Assembly (NCBI RefSeq): GCF_014648075.1
Contig: NZ_BMQK01000022.1
Coordinates: 44,066-108,065 of the forward strand
DNA length: 64,000 bases
Origin: Streptomyces ruber
Lineage (GTDB): Bacteria; Actinomycetota; Actinomycetes; Streptomycetales; Streptomycetaceae
Direction of reading: 5' to 3'
Within the stretch, counting starts at the first letter, position 1, and the number at the start of each line of letters is the position of its first letter. The position numbers and the translations under genes were made by a program. Positions 43,835 through 52,164 of this stretch are shown one piece after another. The notes beneath the pieces are model-generated. The model saw only the letters and a list, made by a program, of their open reading frames with translations. It was not told the DNA's origin and did not search any database.

Positions 43835-45562
43835 TTACGCCGTCGGCTCGCCGCCGAAGCGCTCCTTGTACGTCTCCAGGTCCTCGTCCGTGATCTTGGC
43901 GAAGAGGACCGGAGGCACCGTGAAGGAGGTGCCCGCGGTGACCGTGGTCAGGGACTTCGCCTCGTCCGCCGTCACCCACGTCGCCGTGTCGTCCGGCAGG
44001 GCGAACGCCGCGCGCATGGCCCTGGCGGAGGACGGGACGAACGGTTCCGAGACCACCGAGTAGAGGTGGATCAGGTTCATCGCCGTACGGAGGGTCTGGG
44101 CGGCACCCTCGGGGTTGGTCTTGATCTCCAGCCAGGGGGCCTTCTCCTCCAGGTAGGAGTTGCCGGCCGACCACAGGGCGCGCAGCGCGGACGCCGCCTT
44201 GCGGAACTGGAGGGCCTCCATCTGGGTCTCGTACTCGGCGAGGAGGCCGGCGATCTGCTCACCGAGCCGCGCCTCCGCCTCGCCCGCCTCGCCGCCGGCG
44301 GGGACGTCGTCGCCGAAGCGCTTGCGGGAGAAGGACAGGACGCGGTTGACGAAGTTGCCGAGGGTGTCGGCGAGGTCCTTGTTCACCGTGGCCGTGAAGT
44401 GCTCCCACGTGAAGGACGCGTCGTCCGACTCGGGGGCGTTGGCCATCAGGAAGTAGCGCCAGTAGTCGGCCGGGAGGATGTCCAGGGCCTGGTCCGTGAA
44501 GACGCCCCGCTTCTGCGAGGTGGAGAACTTCCCGCCGTAGTACGTGAGCCAGTTGAAGGCCTTGAGGAAGTCGACCTTCTTCCACGGCTCCCGTACGCCC
44601 ATCTCCGTGGCCGGGAACATCACGCTGTGGAAGGGGACGTTGTCCTTCGCCATGAACTCGGTGTAGCGGACGTCGTCGGCGCCGTCCGGGCCGTACCACC
44701 AGGACTTCCAGTCGCGGGCACCCGTCGGGTCCTGGTCGGCCCACTCCTTCGTCGCGCCGATGTACTCGATCGGCGCGTCGAACCAGACGTAGAAGACCTT
44801 GCCCTCGGCGGCCAGCTCGGGCCAGGTGTCGGCGGGGACCGGCACGCCCCAGTCCAGGTCACGGGTGATCGCGCGGTCGTGCAGGCCCTCGGTGAGCCAC
44901 TTGCGGGCGATGGAGGAGGCGAGCTGCGGCCACTCGTCCGCGACCTCGTCGATCCACGCCTCGACCTCGCCCTGGAGCTTGGACTGGAGGAGGAAGAGGT
45001 GCTTGGTCTCGCGGACCTCCAGCTCCGTCGAGCCCGAGATGGCGCTGCGCGGGTCGATCAGGTCGGTCGGGTCGAGGACGCGCGTGCAGTTCTCGCACTG
45101 GTCGCCGCGGGCCTTGTCGTAACCGCAGTGGGGGCAGGTGCCCTCGACGTAGCGGTCCGGGAGGAAGCGGCCGTCCGCAGGCGAGTACACCTGGCGGATC
45201 GCGCGCTCCTCGATGAAGCCGTTCTCGTTCAGCTTGCGGGCGAAGTGCTGCGTCAGCTCCGCGTTCTGCGGGGAGGAGCTGCGGCCGAAGTGGTCGAAGG
45301 CCAGCCCGAAGCCGTCGTAGATCGCCTTCTGGGCGTCGTGCGCCTGGGCGCAGAACGCGTCGACCGGGAGGCCCTGCTCCTTCGCGGCGAGCTCGGCAGG
45401 GGTGCCGTGCTCGTCGGTCGCGCAGATGTAGAGGACGTCGTGGCCGCGCTGGCGGAGGTAGCGGGAGTACACGTCCGCCGGGAGCATGGACCCCACCATG
45501 TTGCCCAGGTGCTTGATTCCGTTGATGTACGGAAGGGCGCTGGTGATGAGGTGTCGAGCCAT
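43835..45562 (-). CDS. metG: Methionyl-tRNA synthetase
   Basis: 575 residues, class I. Seen: HIGH-equivalent ALPYINGIKHLGNMVGSMLP, the zinc knuckle with CPHC and CENC in its CxxC pairs, the Rossmann second half YIGATKEWADQDPTGARDWK, and the KMSKS loop as GGKFSTSQKRGVF, an STSQ variant. The C-terminal helical anticodon domain ends without the OB-fold extension found in longer MetRS. It charges initiator and elongator tRNA-Met. ATG 45562. A terminator-like hairpin lies 62 bp upstream, belonging to the vWA gene. Confidence 0.95.
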   Translation of the reverse strand: MARHLITSALPYINGIKHLGNMVGSMLPADVYSRYLRQRGHDVLYICATDEHGTPAELAAKEQGLPVDAFCAQAHDAQKAIYDGFGLAFDHFGRSSSPQNAELTQHFARKLNENGFIEERAIRQVYSPADGRFLPDRYVEGTCPHCGYDKARGDQCENCTRVLDPTDLIDPRSAISGSTELEVRETKHLFLLQSKLQGEVEAWIDEVADEWPQLASSIARKWLTEGLHDRAITRDLDWGVPVPADTWPELAAEGKVFYVWFDAPIEYIGATKEWADQDPTGARDWKSWWYGPDGADDVRYTEFMAKDNVPFHSVMFPATEMGVREPWKKVDFLKAFNWLTYYGGKFSTSQKRGVFTDQALDILPADYWRYFLMANAPESDDASFTWEHFTATVNKDLADTLGNFVNRVLSFSRKRFGDDVPAGGEAGEAEARLGEQIAGLLAEYETQMEALQFRKAASALRALWSAGNSYLEEKAPWLEIKTNPEGAAQTLRTAMNLIHLYSVVSEPFVPSSARAMRAAFALPDDTATWVTADEAKSLTTVTAGTSFTVPPVLFAKITDEDLETYKERFGGEPTA

Positions 45563-45623
45563 CGCGGGCTGCTCCCAAGTCGGATTCGTCTACGAACCTT
45601 GAAATCCTAGCCGACATGGCCTA

Positions 45624-45663
45624 GGCCGCCCGCGTCCATTTTGAATGGCGGAAGCGGGCGGCC
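45624..45663 (-). terminator. Nested terminator hairpin
   Basis: Outer arms GGCCGCCCGC/GCGGGCGGCC (10 bp, perfect) enclose a second stem CCATT-TTG-AATGG. It lies 50 bp beyond the vWA gene stop and just before metG, so it separates the two leftward units. Confidence 0.8.
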
Positions 45664-45713
45664 CGGGAGCAGCTGGTGCGTGTGTGCTGTTGTGATCCGG
45701 GTCCTACGGTGCG

Positions 45714-47768
45714 TTACGGGCGCCAGTCCGCCAGTACGCCCTCGTAGAGCTCGTCGTCCGTCAGCTCGCGCGGGGTCTCGCCGGCCAGGAAGTGCGCGGT
45801 GTTGCCCGTCTTGAGCTTGCGGAGGTAGTCGAACGCCTTGTTCTCCGGGTCACCGAAGGCGATGAAGGAGAAGAAGAGGGAGGGGTGCGTCTCCGCGGCC
45901 TTCGTGAGGGACTGGGTGGCGGGGGTCTTGGCGTCCGGGGCGCCGTCCGTCTGGAAGAGGACGAGGGCGGGGGTGGTGGTGCCGGTCGAGTCGTAGTGGC
46001 TGACGATCTCCTCGACGGCCGCGTGGTAGCTCGTACGGCCCATGCGGCCGAGGCCCGCGTGCAGCTCGTCGATCTTGTTCTCGTGGTCGGTGAGGGTGAG
46101 CTCGCCGGTGCCGTCCAGTTCCGTGGAGAAGAAGACGACGTGGACCTTGGCCTCGGGGTCCAGGTGGGCGGCGAGGGCGAGGGCCTGCTCGCCGAGGGCC
46201 TGCGCGGAGCCGTCCTTGTAGTACGGGCGCATGGACGCGGAGCGGTCGAGGACGAGGTAGACGCGGGCGCGGGTGCCGGTCAGTCCGCGCTTCCCGAGCT
46301 CCGCACCGGCGGCGTCGTAGGCGGTGAGGAGGCTGGGGGCGATGGCGCCGCGCTCGGCGGGGAGCGGTGCCTCGGTCTCGGTCACGGTCGTGGCCTCAGG
46401 AGCCGCTGTGGCGGGAGCGGGCTGCGGCTGCTCCGGTGCCGCGTCCGCCTCGGCCTGCGGCTCGGCGGCCTGACCAGGGGTGGAGTCCGCCTCGGGCTCG
46501 GGCTCGGTCTCGTCGGCGGAGGTGGGCGCAGCGTTCGGTACGGCGGTTTCCTCGGCAGCGGCCGCCGGTTCCGCGGTGGTTTCGGTCGTGGGTTCGGCCT
46601 CGGGTGCCGGGACGTCAGCCGGTTCGGGTTCGGGCGTCGGCTCCGGCTCAGGTGAGGCGTCGGCCTCGGACGCGGGCTGTGCGGCGGGCGTGGGCTCGGT
46701 CCCGGCCACCGGTTCGGGTGCGGACTGCGGGTCGGTGGTGGGAGTGGGGGCCGATGCCGGCGGTTCGGTTTCCGCGGCGGGCTCGGGCGTCGGCTCCGGT
46801 GAGGGTCCGTCGGTAGCTGACGCGTCGGTCTCGACCACAGGCTCGGGCGTGGTCTCCGGCGTTGCCTCGGAGGTCTCCGAAGCGGTGGGCTCGGGAGCCG
46901 TCTCGGTGGTGGGCTCGCGCTGGGGCTCGGCGGCGGTCGACGGGGCCTCGGCCTGTGCGGCCTGCGGTTCCGTGTCGGCCTTCGGCTCGGGCTCAGGGGT
47001 CGCGTCGGTCTTCGGCCGGGCGTCGGTCTCGGTCTCGGTCTCGGGTGCCGTGTCGGCCTTCGGCTCGGCGTCGGTCTCCGGTTCGGGCGTGGTGGCGGTC
47101 TGCGGCTGCTCGGTCTGCACCTTGGGCTCGGCCTCGGTCTGCACCCTGGGCTCGGCCTCGGTCTGCACCTTGGGCTCGGCCTCGGGCGCCGTGTCGGCCT
47201 TCGGCTCGGTCTTCGGCTCCGCGTCGGGCTTCGGCGTGGGCTCCGCGGCGGTCGGCTGCTTCTCGGCCGGACGATCCGTCGTGCCCGGCTGCTCCTCGGC
47301 CTCCGGCTGGGGCTCCGTCGCGGTCGGCTGCTTCTCGGCCTCCATGTCGGCCGACGCTTCCTCCGTCTTCGGCTCGGTGGCCGTGGACGCCGGTGCCTTC
47401 GCTGCCTCCGGCTCCGGCTCCGGCTCCGGCTCCGGTTCCGTGGCCGGCTTCGGGTGCTCCCGCCGGGGCTCCTCGTTCTGCTGCTCCGCCGGAGGCGTGG
47501 GGCGGGGCTTGGGGACCGTGATGTTGTCGAAGGCCGCCGAGACCAGTTCGTCGGCCACGGACGGGGTCGGCTTGGCCACGGGCTCCGGTTCCGGGGTGGG
47601 TTCCGGGGACGGGGACGGGACCTCCGCCGCGGTGTCGGGGGCGGCGTCCGGGCGGGGCCGGGGCTCCGGCGGGGTCTGCGAAGCCTCCTGCGTCGGTTCC
47701 ACGTCCGCCGCGTCGCGCCCCTTGCGCGAGCGGCCGAACGCGTTCCGCAGAAGAGAGAGAATGCCCAT
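45714..47768 (-). CDS. vWA-domain protein with long disordered Pro/Glu/Thr region
   Basis: 684 residues from ATG 47768 (MGILSLLRNAFGRSRKGRDA). The N-terminus is basic. Residues 25-470 are almost only Pro, Glu, Ala, Thr with tandem units such as EAEPKVQTEAEPRVQTEAEP. The C-terminal 200 residues form a TerF-like von Willebrand A domain: VYLVLDRSASMRPYYKDGSA carries the MIDAS DxSxS, with VHVVFFSTELDGTGELTLTD and VLFQTDGAPDAKTPATQSLT. The disordered arm may tether or space the metal-binding adhesion domain. No signal peptide. Related vWA domains occur with tellurite-resistance Ter proteins. Confidence 0.87.
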   Translation of the reverse strand: MGILSLLRNAFGRSRKGRDAADVEPTQEASQTPPEPRPRPDAAPDTAAEVPSPSPEPTPEPEPVAKPTPSVADELVSAAFDNITVPKPRPTPPAEQQNEEPRREHPKPATEPEPEPEPEPEAAKAPASTATEPKTEEASADMEAEKQPTATEPQPEAEEQPGTTDRPAEKQPTAAEPTPKPDAEPKTEPKADTAPEAEPKVQTEAEPRVQTEAEPKVQTEQPQTATTPEPETDAEPKADTAPETETETDARPKTDATPEPEPKADTEPQAAQAEAPSTAAEPQREPTTETAPEPTASETSEATPETTPEPVVETDASATDGPSPEPTPEPAAETEPPASAPTPTTDPQSAPEPVAGTEPTPAAQPASEADASPEPEPTPEPEPADVPAPEAEPTTETTAEPAAAAEETAVPNAAPTSADETEPEPEADSTPGQAAEPQAEADAAPEQPQPAPATAAPEATTVTETEAPLPAERGAIAPSLLTAYDAAGAELGKRGLTGTRARVYLVLDRSASMRPYYKDGSAQALGEQALALAAHLDPEAKVHVVFFSTELDGTGELTLTDHENKIDELHAGLGRMGRTSYHAAVEEIVSHYDSTGTTTPALVLFQTDGAPDAKTPATQSLTKAAETHPSLFFSFIAFGDPENKAFDYLRKLKTGNTAHFLAGETPRELTDDELYEGVLADWRP
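47112..47183. repeat. 24-bp tandem repeat inside the vWA gene
   Basis: Three near-identical 24-bp units (47112, 47136, 47160), one base different in the middle unit, coding for repeats of EAEPKVQT. Likely variable in copy number between strains. Confidence 0.85.
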
Positions 47769-47923
47769 GTGCGCGACCCTTCGCGTAAGTTGTGGCCCGT
47801 TCGATCCCTGGCCAGGACGGACACGTAAGGTTAGCGGCCGACGTGGGCCGCCTTCCGTATGGGGAGGGGTATGCCGCATACCTCTGCACCACCCCACTGT
47901 CAAGGCCGGTCGACACGCCCCAG

Positions 47924-47945
47924 GTTCACCCCCCGTTCACCCGAC
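47924..47945 (+). promoter_or_regulatory. PHO box upstream of phoX
   Basis: Two directly adjacent 11-nt units, GTTCACCCCCC and GTTCACCCGAC, match the Streptomyces PhoP direct-repeat unit (GTTCACC core every 11 nt). It lies 68 bp before the phoX start with a TAGCGT -10 candidate between. Phosphate starvation should induce phoX through PhoR-PhoP. Confidence 0.82.
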
Positions 47946-48012
47946 GTGCGCACGCACGCATGCATCTCCCCCTAGCGTCACGCTGACACCAGGGACATAT
48001 GGGGAGAGAAAA

Positions 48013-50106
48013 GTGCGCAAACTGCTGCCGATCATCGGGACGAACGGGGCGTCGCATCCCGGCGGCCGGTCTGCTCTGACCTGCCGGTTCCGTTGCGGCG
48101 ACGCCTGCTTCCACGAGGTGCCGAACACCACCGGCAACGAGTACGTCGGCGATGTCATCGCCGGTGCCCTCAGCCGCCGGTCGATGATGCGGGCCGCCGC
48201 CGTCGTCACCGTGGCGGGTGCCGCCGGGACGGCCGCCCTGACCGCCGGTGCCCCGGAGGCCCAGGCCGCCCCGGCCACGCACGGCAAGGGCGGGAAGGGC
48301 CGGCCCGGAGGGGGGAAGAAGGGGAAGGCCGCGCGCGGGCTCCGCTTCACCCCGGTCGCGCCCAACACCGACGACAAGGTCACCGTCCCCGACGGCTACC
48401 GGCAGAACGTCGTCGTCAAGTGGGGCGACCCCATCCTGCGCGGCGCCCCCGCCTTCGACCCGGACAACCAGACCGCCGAGGCCCAGGCCGGCCAGTTCGG
48501 GTACAACAACGACTTCCTCGCGCTGCTGCCGATCCCCGGTGAGCGCAACCGCCAGCTCCTCGTCGCCAACCACGAGTACACCGACGAGGTGCTCATGTTC
48601 CGCGACTACGACGCGGACAACCCCACCCGTGAGCAGGTGGAGATCGGCTGGGCGGCCCACGGTCTCGGTGTCGTCGTGGTGGAGGAGGACCGGAAGACGG
48701 GCCGGCTCACCGCCGTCCCCCGGCACCACCTCAACCGCCGTGTCACCGCCACCACCCGGTTCCGGCTCACCGGCCCGGCCGCCGGCTCCGATCTGCTGAA
48801 GACCTCCGCCGACCGGTCCGGCACCACGGTGTACGGCACGCTCAACAACTGCGCGGGCGGTGTCACCCCCTGGGGCACGACGCTGCACGGCGAGGAGAAC
48901 TTCAACCAGTACTTCGCCCACGGCTCCCGGACCACCGACACCCGGTACGGCATCGGCACCGGTGAGACCGAGCGCAAGTGGGAGCGGTTCGACAAGCGGT
49001 TCGACATCGCGCAGGAGCCGAACGAGAGCCACCGCTTCGGCTACGTCGTCGAGCTCGACCCGTTCGACCCCGACTCCACGCCCCGCAAGCACACCGCGCT
49101 CGGCCGCTTCAAGCACGAGGGCGCGACCGTGCGGCTCACCTCGGACGGCCGTCCCGTCGTCTACAGCGGTGACGACGAGCGCTTCGACTACTTCTACAAG
49201 TTCGTCGGCAGCAAGCGGATGAAGAAGGGCAGCTCGCGGGCGGTCCGCGAGCACAACCTCTCGCTCCTCGACGAGGGCACGCTGTACGTCGCCAAGCTGA
49301 CCGGCGACTCGCCCGCCATCGAGATCGACGGCTCCGGCACGCTGCCGGACGACGGCGAGTTCGACGGCAGCGGCGAGTGGATCCCGCTGGCCACGGCGAC
49401 CGCCCGGGGCGCCGTCTCGCACGTCGAGGGCATGACGGCGGAGGAGGTCTTCGTCTTCACGCGCCTCGCCGGCGACAAGGTGGGCGCCACGAAGATGGAC
49501 CGCCCCGAGGACGTCGAGCCCAACCCGGTCACCGGCAAGGTCTACGTCGCCCTGACGAACAACTCCAACCGCGGTGTCGGATCGAACGCCAAGGCGGACG
49601 AGGCCAATCCGCGCAACGCGAACAAGCACGGCCACGTCCTGGAGCTCACCGAGCAGTGGAACCGGGCCGACAGCAAGAAGTTCGCCTGGTCGCTGTTCCT
49701 GGTCGCGGGTGACCCGGAGGACCCGGCCACGTACTTCGCGGGCTTCCCGAAGGACGAGGTCAGCCCGATCTCCTGCCCGGACAACGTCGCCTTCGACACG
49801 TACGGCAACCTGTGGATCTCCACCGACGGCAACGCCCTCGGCACGCACGACGGCCTGTTCGGCGTCGCCACGCGCGGCGACCGGCGCGGCGAGCTCAAGC
49901 AGTTCCTGACGGTGCCGAAGGGCGCGGAGACCTGCGGCCCGGTCATCCAGGACCGGCGCGTGCTGGTGGCCGTGCAGCATCCGGGCGAGCTCGACGGCGC
50001 CTCCGCCGGGAACCCGCTGAGCGCGTGGCCCGACGGACCCGGCAGGATCAACCGCCCGGCCGTCGTCGCGGTGTGGCGCGCGGACGGCGACGACATCGGC
50101 GAGTGA
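48013..50106 (+). CDS. phoX: PhoX-family secreted alkaline phosphatase
   Basis: 697 residues from GTG 48013 (GGGGAGAGAA upstream). The long N-terminus has a twin-arginine signal, ALSRRSMMRAAAVVTVAGAA, cleaved after PEAQAA, so it is Tat-exported folded with its Ca/Fe cofactor. Family segments: LLVANHEYTDEVLMFRDYDA, LNNCAGGVTPWGTTLHGEEN (the Cys and Glu near the metal cluster), KMDRPEDVEPNPVTGKVYVA, and SCPDNVAFDTYGNLWISTDG. It releases phosphate from monoesters outside the cell. The upstream PHO box supports phosphate control. Its terminator lies inside the neighbour's 3' coding end. Confidence 0.93.
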   Translation: MRKLLPIIGTNGASHPGGRSALTCRFRCGDACFHEVPNTTGNEYVGDVIAGALSRRSMMRAAAVVTVAGAAGTAALTAGAPEAQAAPATHGKGGKGRPGGGKKGKAARGLRFTPVAPNTDDKVTVPDGYRQNVVVKWGDPILRGAPAFDPDNQTAEAQAGQFGYNNDFLALLPIPGERNRQLLVANHEYTDEVLMFRDYDADNPTREQVEIGWAAHGLGVVVVEEDRKTGRLTAVPRHHLNRRVTATTRFRLTGPAAGSDLLKTSADRSGTTVYGTLNNCAGGVTPWGTTLHGEENFNQYFAHGSRTTDTRYGIGTGETERKWERFDKRFDIAQEPNESHRFGYVVELDPFDPDSTPRKHTALGRFKHEGATVRLTSDGRPVVYSGDDERFDYFYKFVGSKRMKKGSSRAVREHNLSLLDEGTLYVAKLTGDSPAIEIDGSGTLPDDGEFDGSGEWIPLATATARGAVSHVEGMTAEEVFVFTRLAGDKVGATKMDRPEDVEPNPVTGKVYVALTNNSNRGVGSNAKADEANPRNANKHGHVLELTEQWNRADSKKFAWSLFLVAGDPEDPATYFAGFPKDEVSPISCPDNVAFDTYGNLWISTDGNALGTHDGLFGVATRGDRRGELKQFLTVPKGAETCGPVIQDRRVLVAVQHPGELDGASAGNPLSAWPDGPGRINRPAVVAVWRADGDDIGE

Positions 50107-50186
50107 CCGGCCGACGGCACCGAGGGCCTGCGGGGCAGCCGGGCACGACGCGTGCGGACCGTACGTTCGCGCCGGGCGGCTGACGG

Positions 50187-51149
50187 TCAGGTCCGCCGTA
50201 CGACGGTGGGGGGCGCCCCTCGGGGGAGGGGCGCCCCCTTCGCCGTCAGCCACTCGCGGTACGCCGGAGCCTGTTCCGCCGTCTCCCAGTACGCGTCCTG
50301 GAGCGCCGGGAACACGGCGTCCAGGTACTCCTCCGTGCGGGCCGCGAGCAGCAGCCGTACCCCCAGCGGGTCGCCGTGCAGACGGCGTACGGCCGTCTCG
50401 GGGCGGGAGGGCGACGTCGGCTGGCAGACGGTGACGACCTCGCCGCTGGCCACCAGGAACGCGGCCGTCTGGTAGTCGCCGTGCAGGATGCGGGGGCTGA
50501 GACCGGCGGCACGCAGCACGCGGTGGACCGCGTCCCACTCGCCGTCGACGGTGGGGTCCAGCATCCAGCGGTCCGCGGCCAGGTCGGCCAGCCGCACCAC
50601 CGGGCGGGCCGCGGCCGGATGGTCCGCCGGCAGGGACACGAACTGTGGTTCCCGCTCGACCAGGACGCGCAGGCGCAGCTCGTCCGGTATGCGCAGCGGA
50701 CACCCCTCGACCTCGTGCACGAACGCGATGTCGAGCTGCCCCTCCGCGACCATGCGGAGCAGGGCGTTCGCGGAGACGTCCATCTGCAGCAGGGGCTCCT
50801 GCGGGCGTTCCCGCAGCCGGCGCAGCCAGCCCGCCAGGGCGCGGCTCGCGGTGGAGCCGATGCGCAGCTGGGGCCCGGTCACGGCGGCGGCCGCCCGCGC
50901 CTCGGCGACCAGGGAGCGCATTTCGGCCACGAGCGGGCGGGCCCGGCCGACGACCACGCGGCCCAGCGGGGTGGGCCGGCAGCCGGTGCGTTCGCGGAAG
51001 AACAGCGCGCCGCCCAGCTCCTGTTCTATGCGGCGCAGCTGGGTGCTCAACGAGGGCTGGGCCACGCCGAGCAGGCGTGCGGCCCGGTGCAGGCTGCCCG
51101 TGTCGGCGATGGCGCACAACGCGCGCAGGTGCCTGACCTCGACCTCCAT
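50187..51149 (-). CDS. snpR: LysR regulator paired with snapalysin (SnpR-like)
   Basis: 320 residues from ATG 51149 (MEVEVRHLRAL; GAAGG upstream). N-terminal LysR HTH: LCAIADTGSLHRAARLLGVA and SLSTQLRRIEQELGGALFFR; C-terminal co-inducer domain: QLDIAFVHEVEGCPLRIPDE, LAADRWMLDPTVDGEWDAVH. Divergent from the snapalysin gene, exactly the arrangement known for snpR/mprR-snpA in Streptomyces, where the LysR protein activates the protease. Two 15- to 17-bp palindromes occupy the intergenic gap. The 3' end contains the phoX terminator hairpin. Confidence 0.9.
   Translation of the reverse strand: MEVEVRHLRALCAIADTGSLHRAARLLGVAQPSLSTQLRRIEQELGGALFFRERTGCRPTPLGRVVVGRARPLVAEMRSLVAEARAAAAVTGPQLRIGSTASRALAGWLRRLRERPQEPLLQMDVSANALLRMVAEGQLDIAFVHEVEGCPLRIPDELRLRVLVEREPQFVSLPADHPAAARPVVRLADLAADRWMLDPTVDGEWDAVHRVLRAAGLSPRILHGDYQTAAFLVASGEVVTVCQPTSPSRPETAVRRLHGDPLGVRLLLAARTEEYLDAVFPALQDAYWETAEQAPAYREWLTAKGAPLPRGAPPTVVRRT
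50209..50238. terminator. Terminator hairpin within the LysR coding end
   Basis: Perfect 13-bp arms GGGGGCGCCCCTC/GAGGGGCGCCCCC with a GGGG loop. It is about 100 bp after phoX and overlaps the last codons of the convergent LysR gene. Confidence 0.8.
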
Positions 51150-51189
51150 GCCTTCGGACACTAAAGCGGAAGCAGCCGTTTCACCAGAC

Positions 51190-51265
51190 GCATAAATCAC
51201 ATGCAAAAGGGGCGAGTTATCCGTTCGCTTCCGGCCGGAGGACGAGCCGATAGCCCCGTGCTATC
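51190..51265. promoter_or_regulatory. LysR-type operators between snpR and snpA
   Basis: Two palindromes with seven-base spacers: GCAT-AAATCAC-ATGC (51190-51204) and GATAG-CCCCGTG-CTATC (51249-51265). The second contains the LysR T-N11-A pattern (ATAG-N7-CTAT). They fit a regulatory site plus an activation site upstream of snpA. Confidence 0.68.
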
Positions 51266-51362
51266 ACCGGTTGCCATCATCACAGCCGTCGCACAGGCGC
51301 CCACACTCAGCGATGACGACTTCACCCCCACACACCCCACACCCCCCATGAGGAGTCATCGC

Positions 51363-52052
51363 ATGCGCATGCCCCTGTCCGCTCTCGCGGCTCTCGGTGT
51401 CACGGCCCTCGGACTGGCCACGGCGGCGCCCGCCGCGGCGGCACCCGCACCGGAGGCGCGGTCGCAGTCGTCCGCGCAGGCGCAGTGGGCGGCTTACGAC
51501 GGTTCCAGCGAGGAGGCGGCGGCCAACGAGGCGTTCTTCGAGGCGGTCGTCCGCTCCGTCGCCGAGAAGCGTGCCGCGAGCCCCTTCGGCGCGCAGGCCG
51601 TCACCGTCGTCTACGACGCCTCCCGCGCCCCGTCGTTCGCCTCCCAGATAGCCAGAAGCACCCAGATCTGGAACAGCTCGGTGTCCAACGTCAAGCTTGC
51701 GGCCGGGTCGGCGTCGAACGCCGACTTCAGCTACCGGGAGGGCAACGACGCGCGCGGCTCGTACGCCTACACCGACGGGCACGGCGGCGGCTACATATTC
51801 CTCGACTACGCGCAGAACCGGACCTACGACTCCACGCGCGTCACCGCCCACGAGACCGGCCACGTGCTCGGTCTCCCCGACCGTTACTCCGGCCCGTGCA
51901 GCGAGCTGATGTCCGGCGGCGGCCCCGGCCCGTCCTGCACGAACGCCTACCCGAACGCGACCGAGCGCGCCCGCGTCAACCAGCTCTGGGCCAACGGGTT
52001 CGCCCCGGCGCTCGACAAGGCGCTCGCCAAGGCCGGGCAGAGCCTCGAGTGA
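51363..52052 (+). CDS. snpA: Snapalysin (small neutral metalloprotease, M7)
   Basis: 229 residues from ATG 51363; AGGAG sits 7 nt upstream, so ATG 51348 is not used. Signal peptide MRMPLSALAALGVTALGLAT to AAPAAAA, then a short propeptide and the mature protease. Zinc site HExxHxxGxxD read as TAHETGHVLGLPDRYSGPCS, followed by a Met-turn-like ELMSGGGPGPSCTNAYPNAT with two cysteines for a disulfide. Extracellular milk-casein-type protease of Streptomyces. Transcription probably depends on the divergent LysR gene. The mature size of about 15 kDa matches known snapalysins. Confidence 0.94.
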   Translation: MRMPLSALAALGVTALGLATAAPAAAAPAPEARSQSSAQAQWAAYDGSSEEAAANEAFFEAVVRSVAEKRAASPFGAQAVTVVYDASRAPSFASQIARSTQIWNSSVSNVKLAAGSASNADFSYREGNDARGSYAYTDGHGGGYIFLDYAQNRTYDSTRVTAHETGHVLGLPDRYSGPCSELMSGGGPGPSCTNAYPNATERARVNQLWANGFAPALDKALAKAGQSLE

Positions 52053-52101
52053 CCGGGCAGAACCCCGAGTAAGGCGCCACTTGCCGCCACCCCCCACACG
52101 G

Positions 52102-52131
52102 ACGGGCCGCCCTCCCCACAGGGCGGCCCGT
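52102..52131. terminator. Bidirectional terminator
   Basis: Perfect 12-bp arms ACGGGCCGCCCT/AGGGCGGCCCGT around CCCCAC, between convergent snpA and the nuclease-family gene. Confidence 0.9.
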
Positions 52132-52164
52132 TGGTGTGCGCGGACGGCGGCGCGGCGCGGTCCG

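Noticed and set aside
46480..48012. A very long open frame antisense to the vWA gene, reading on into phoX (1208 codons in all).
   Set aside because: The antisense part is an Ala/Gly/Ser/Val-rich mirror of the Pro/Glu/Thr codons. PhoX begins at GTG 48013 with its own ribosome site, Tat signal and PHO box.
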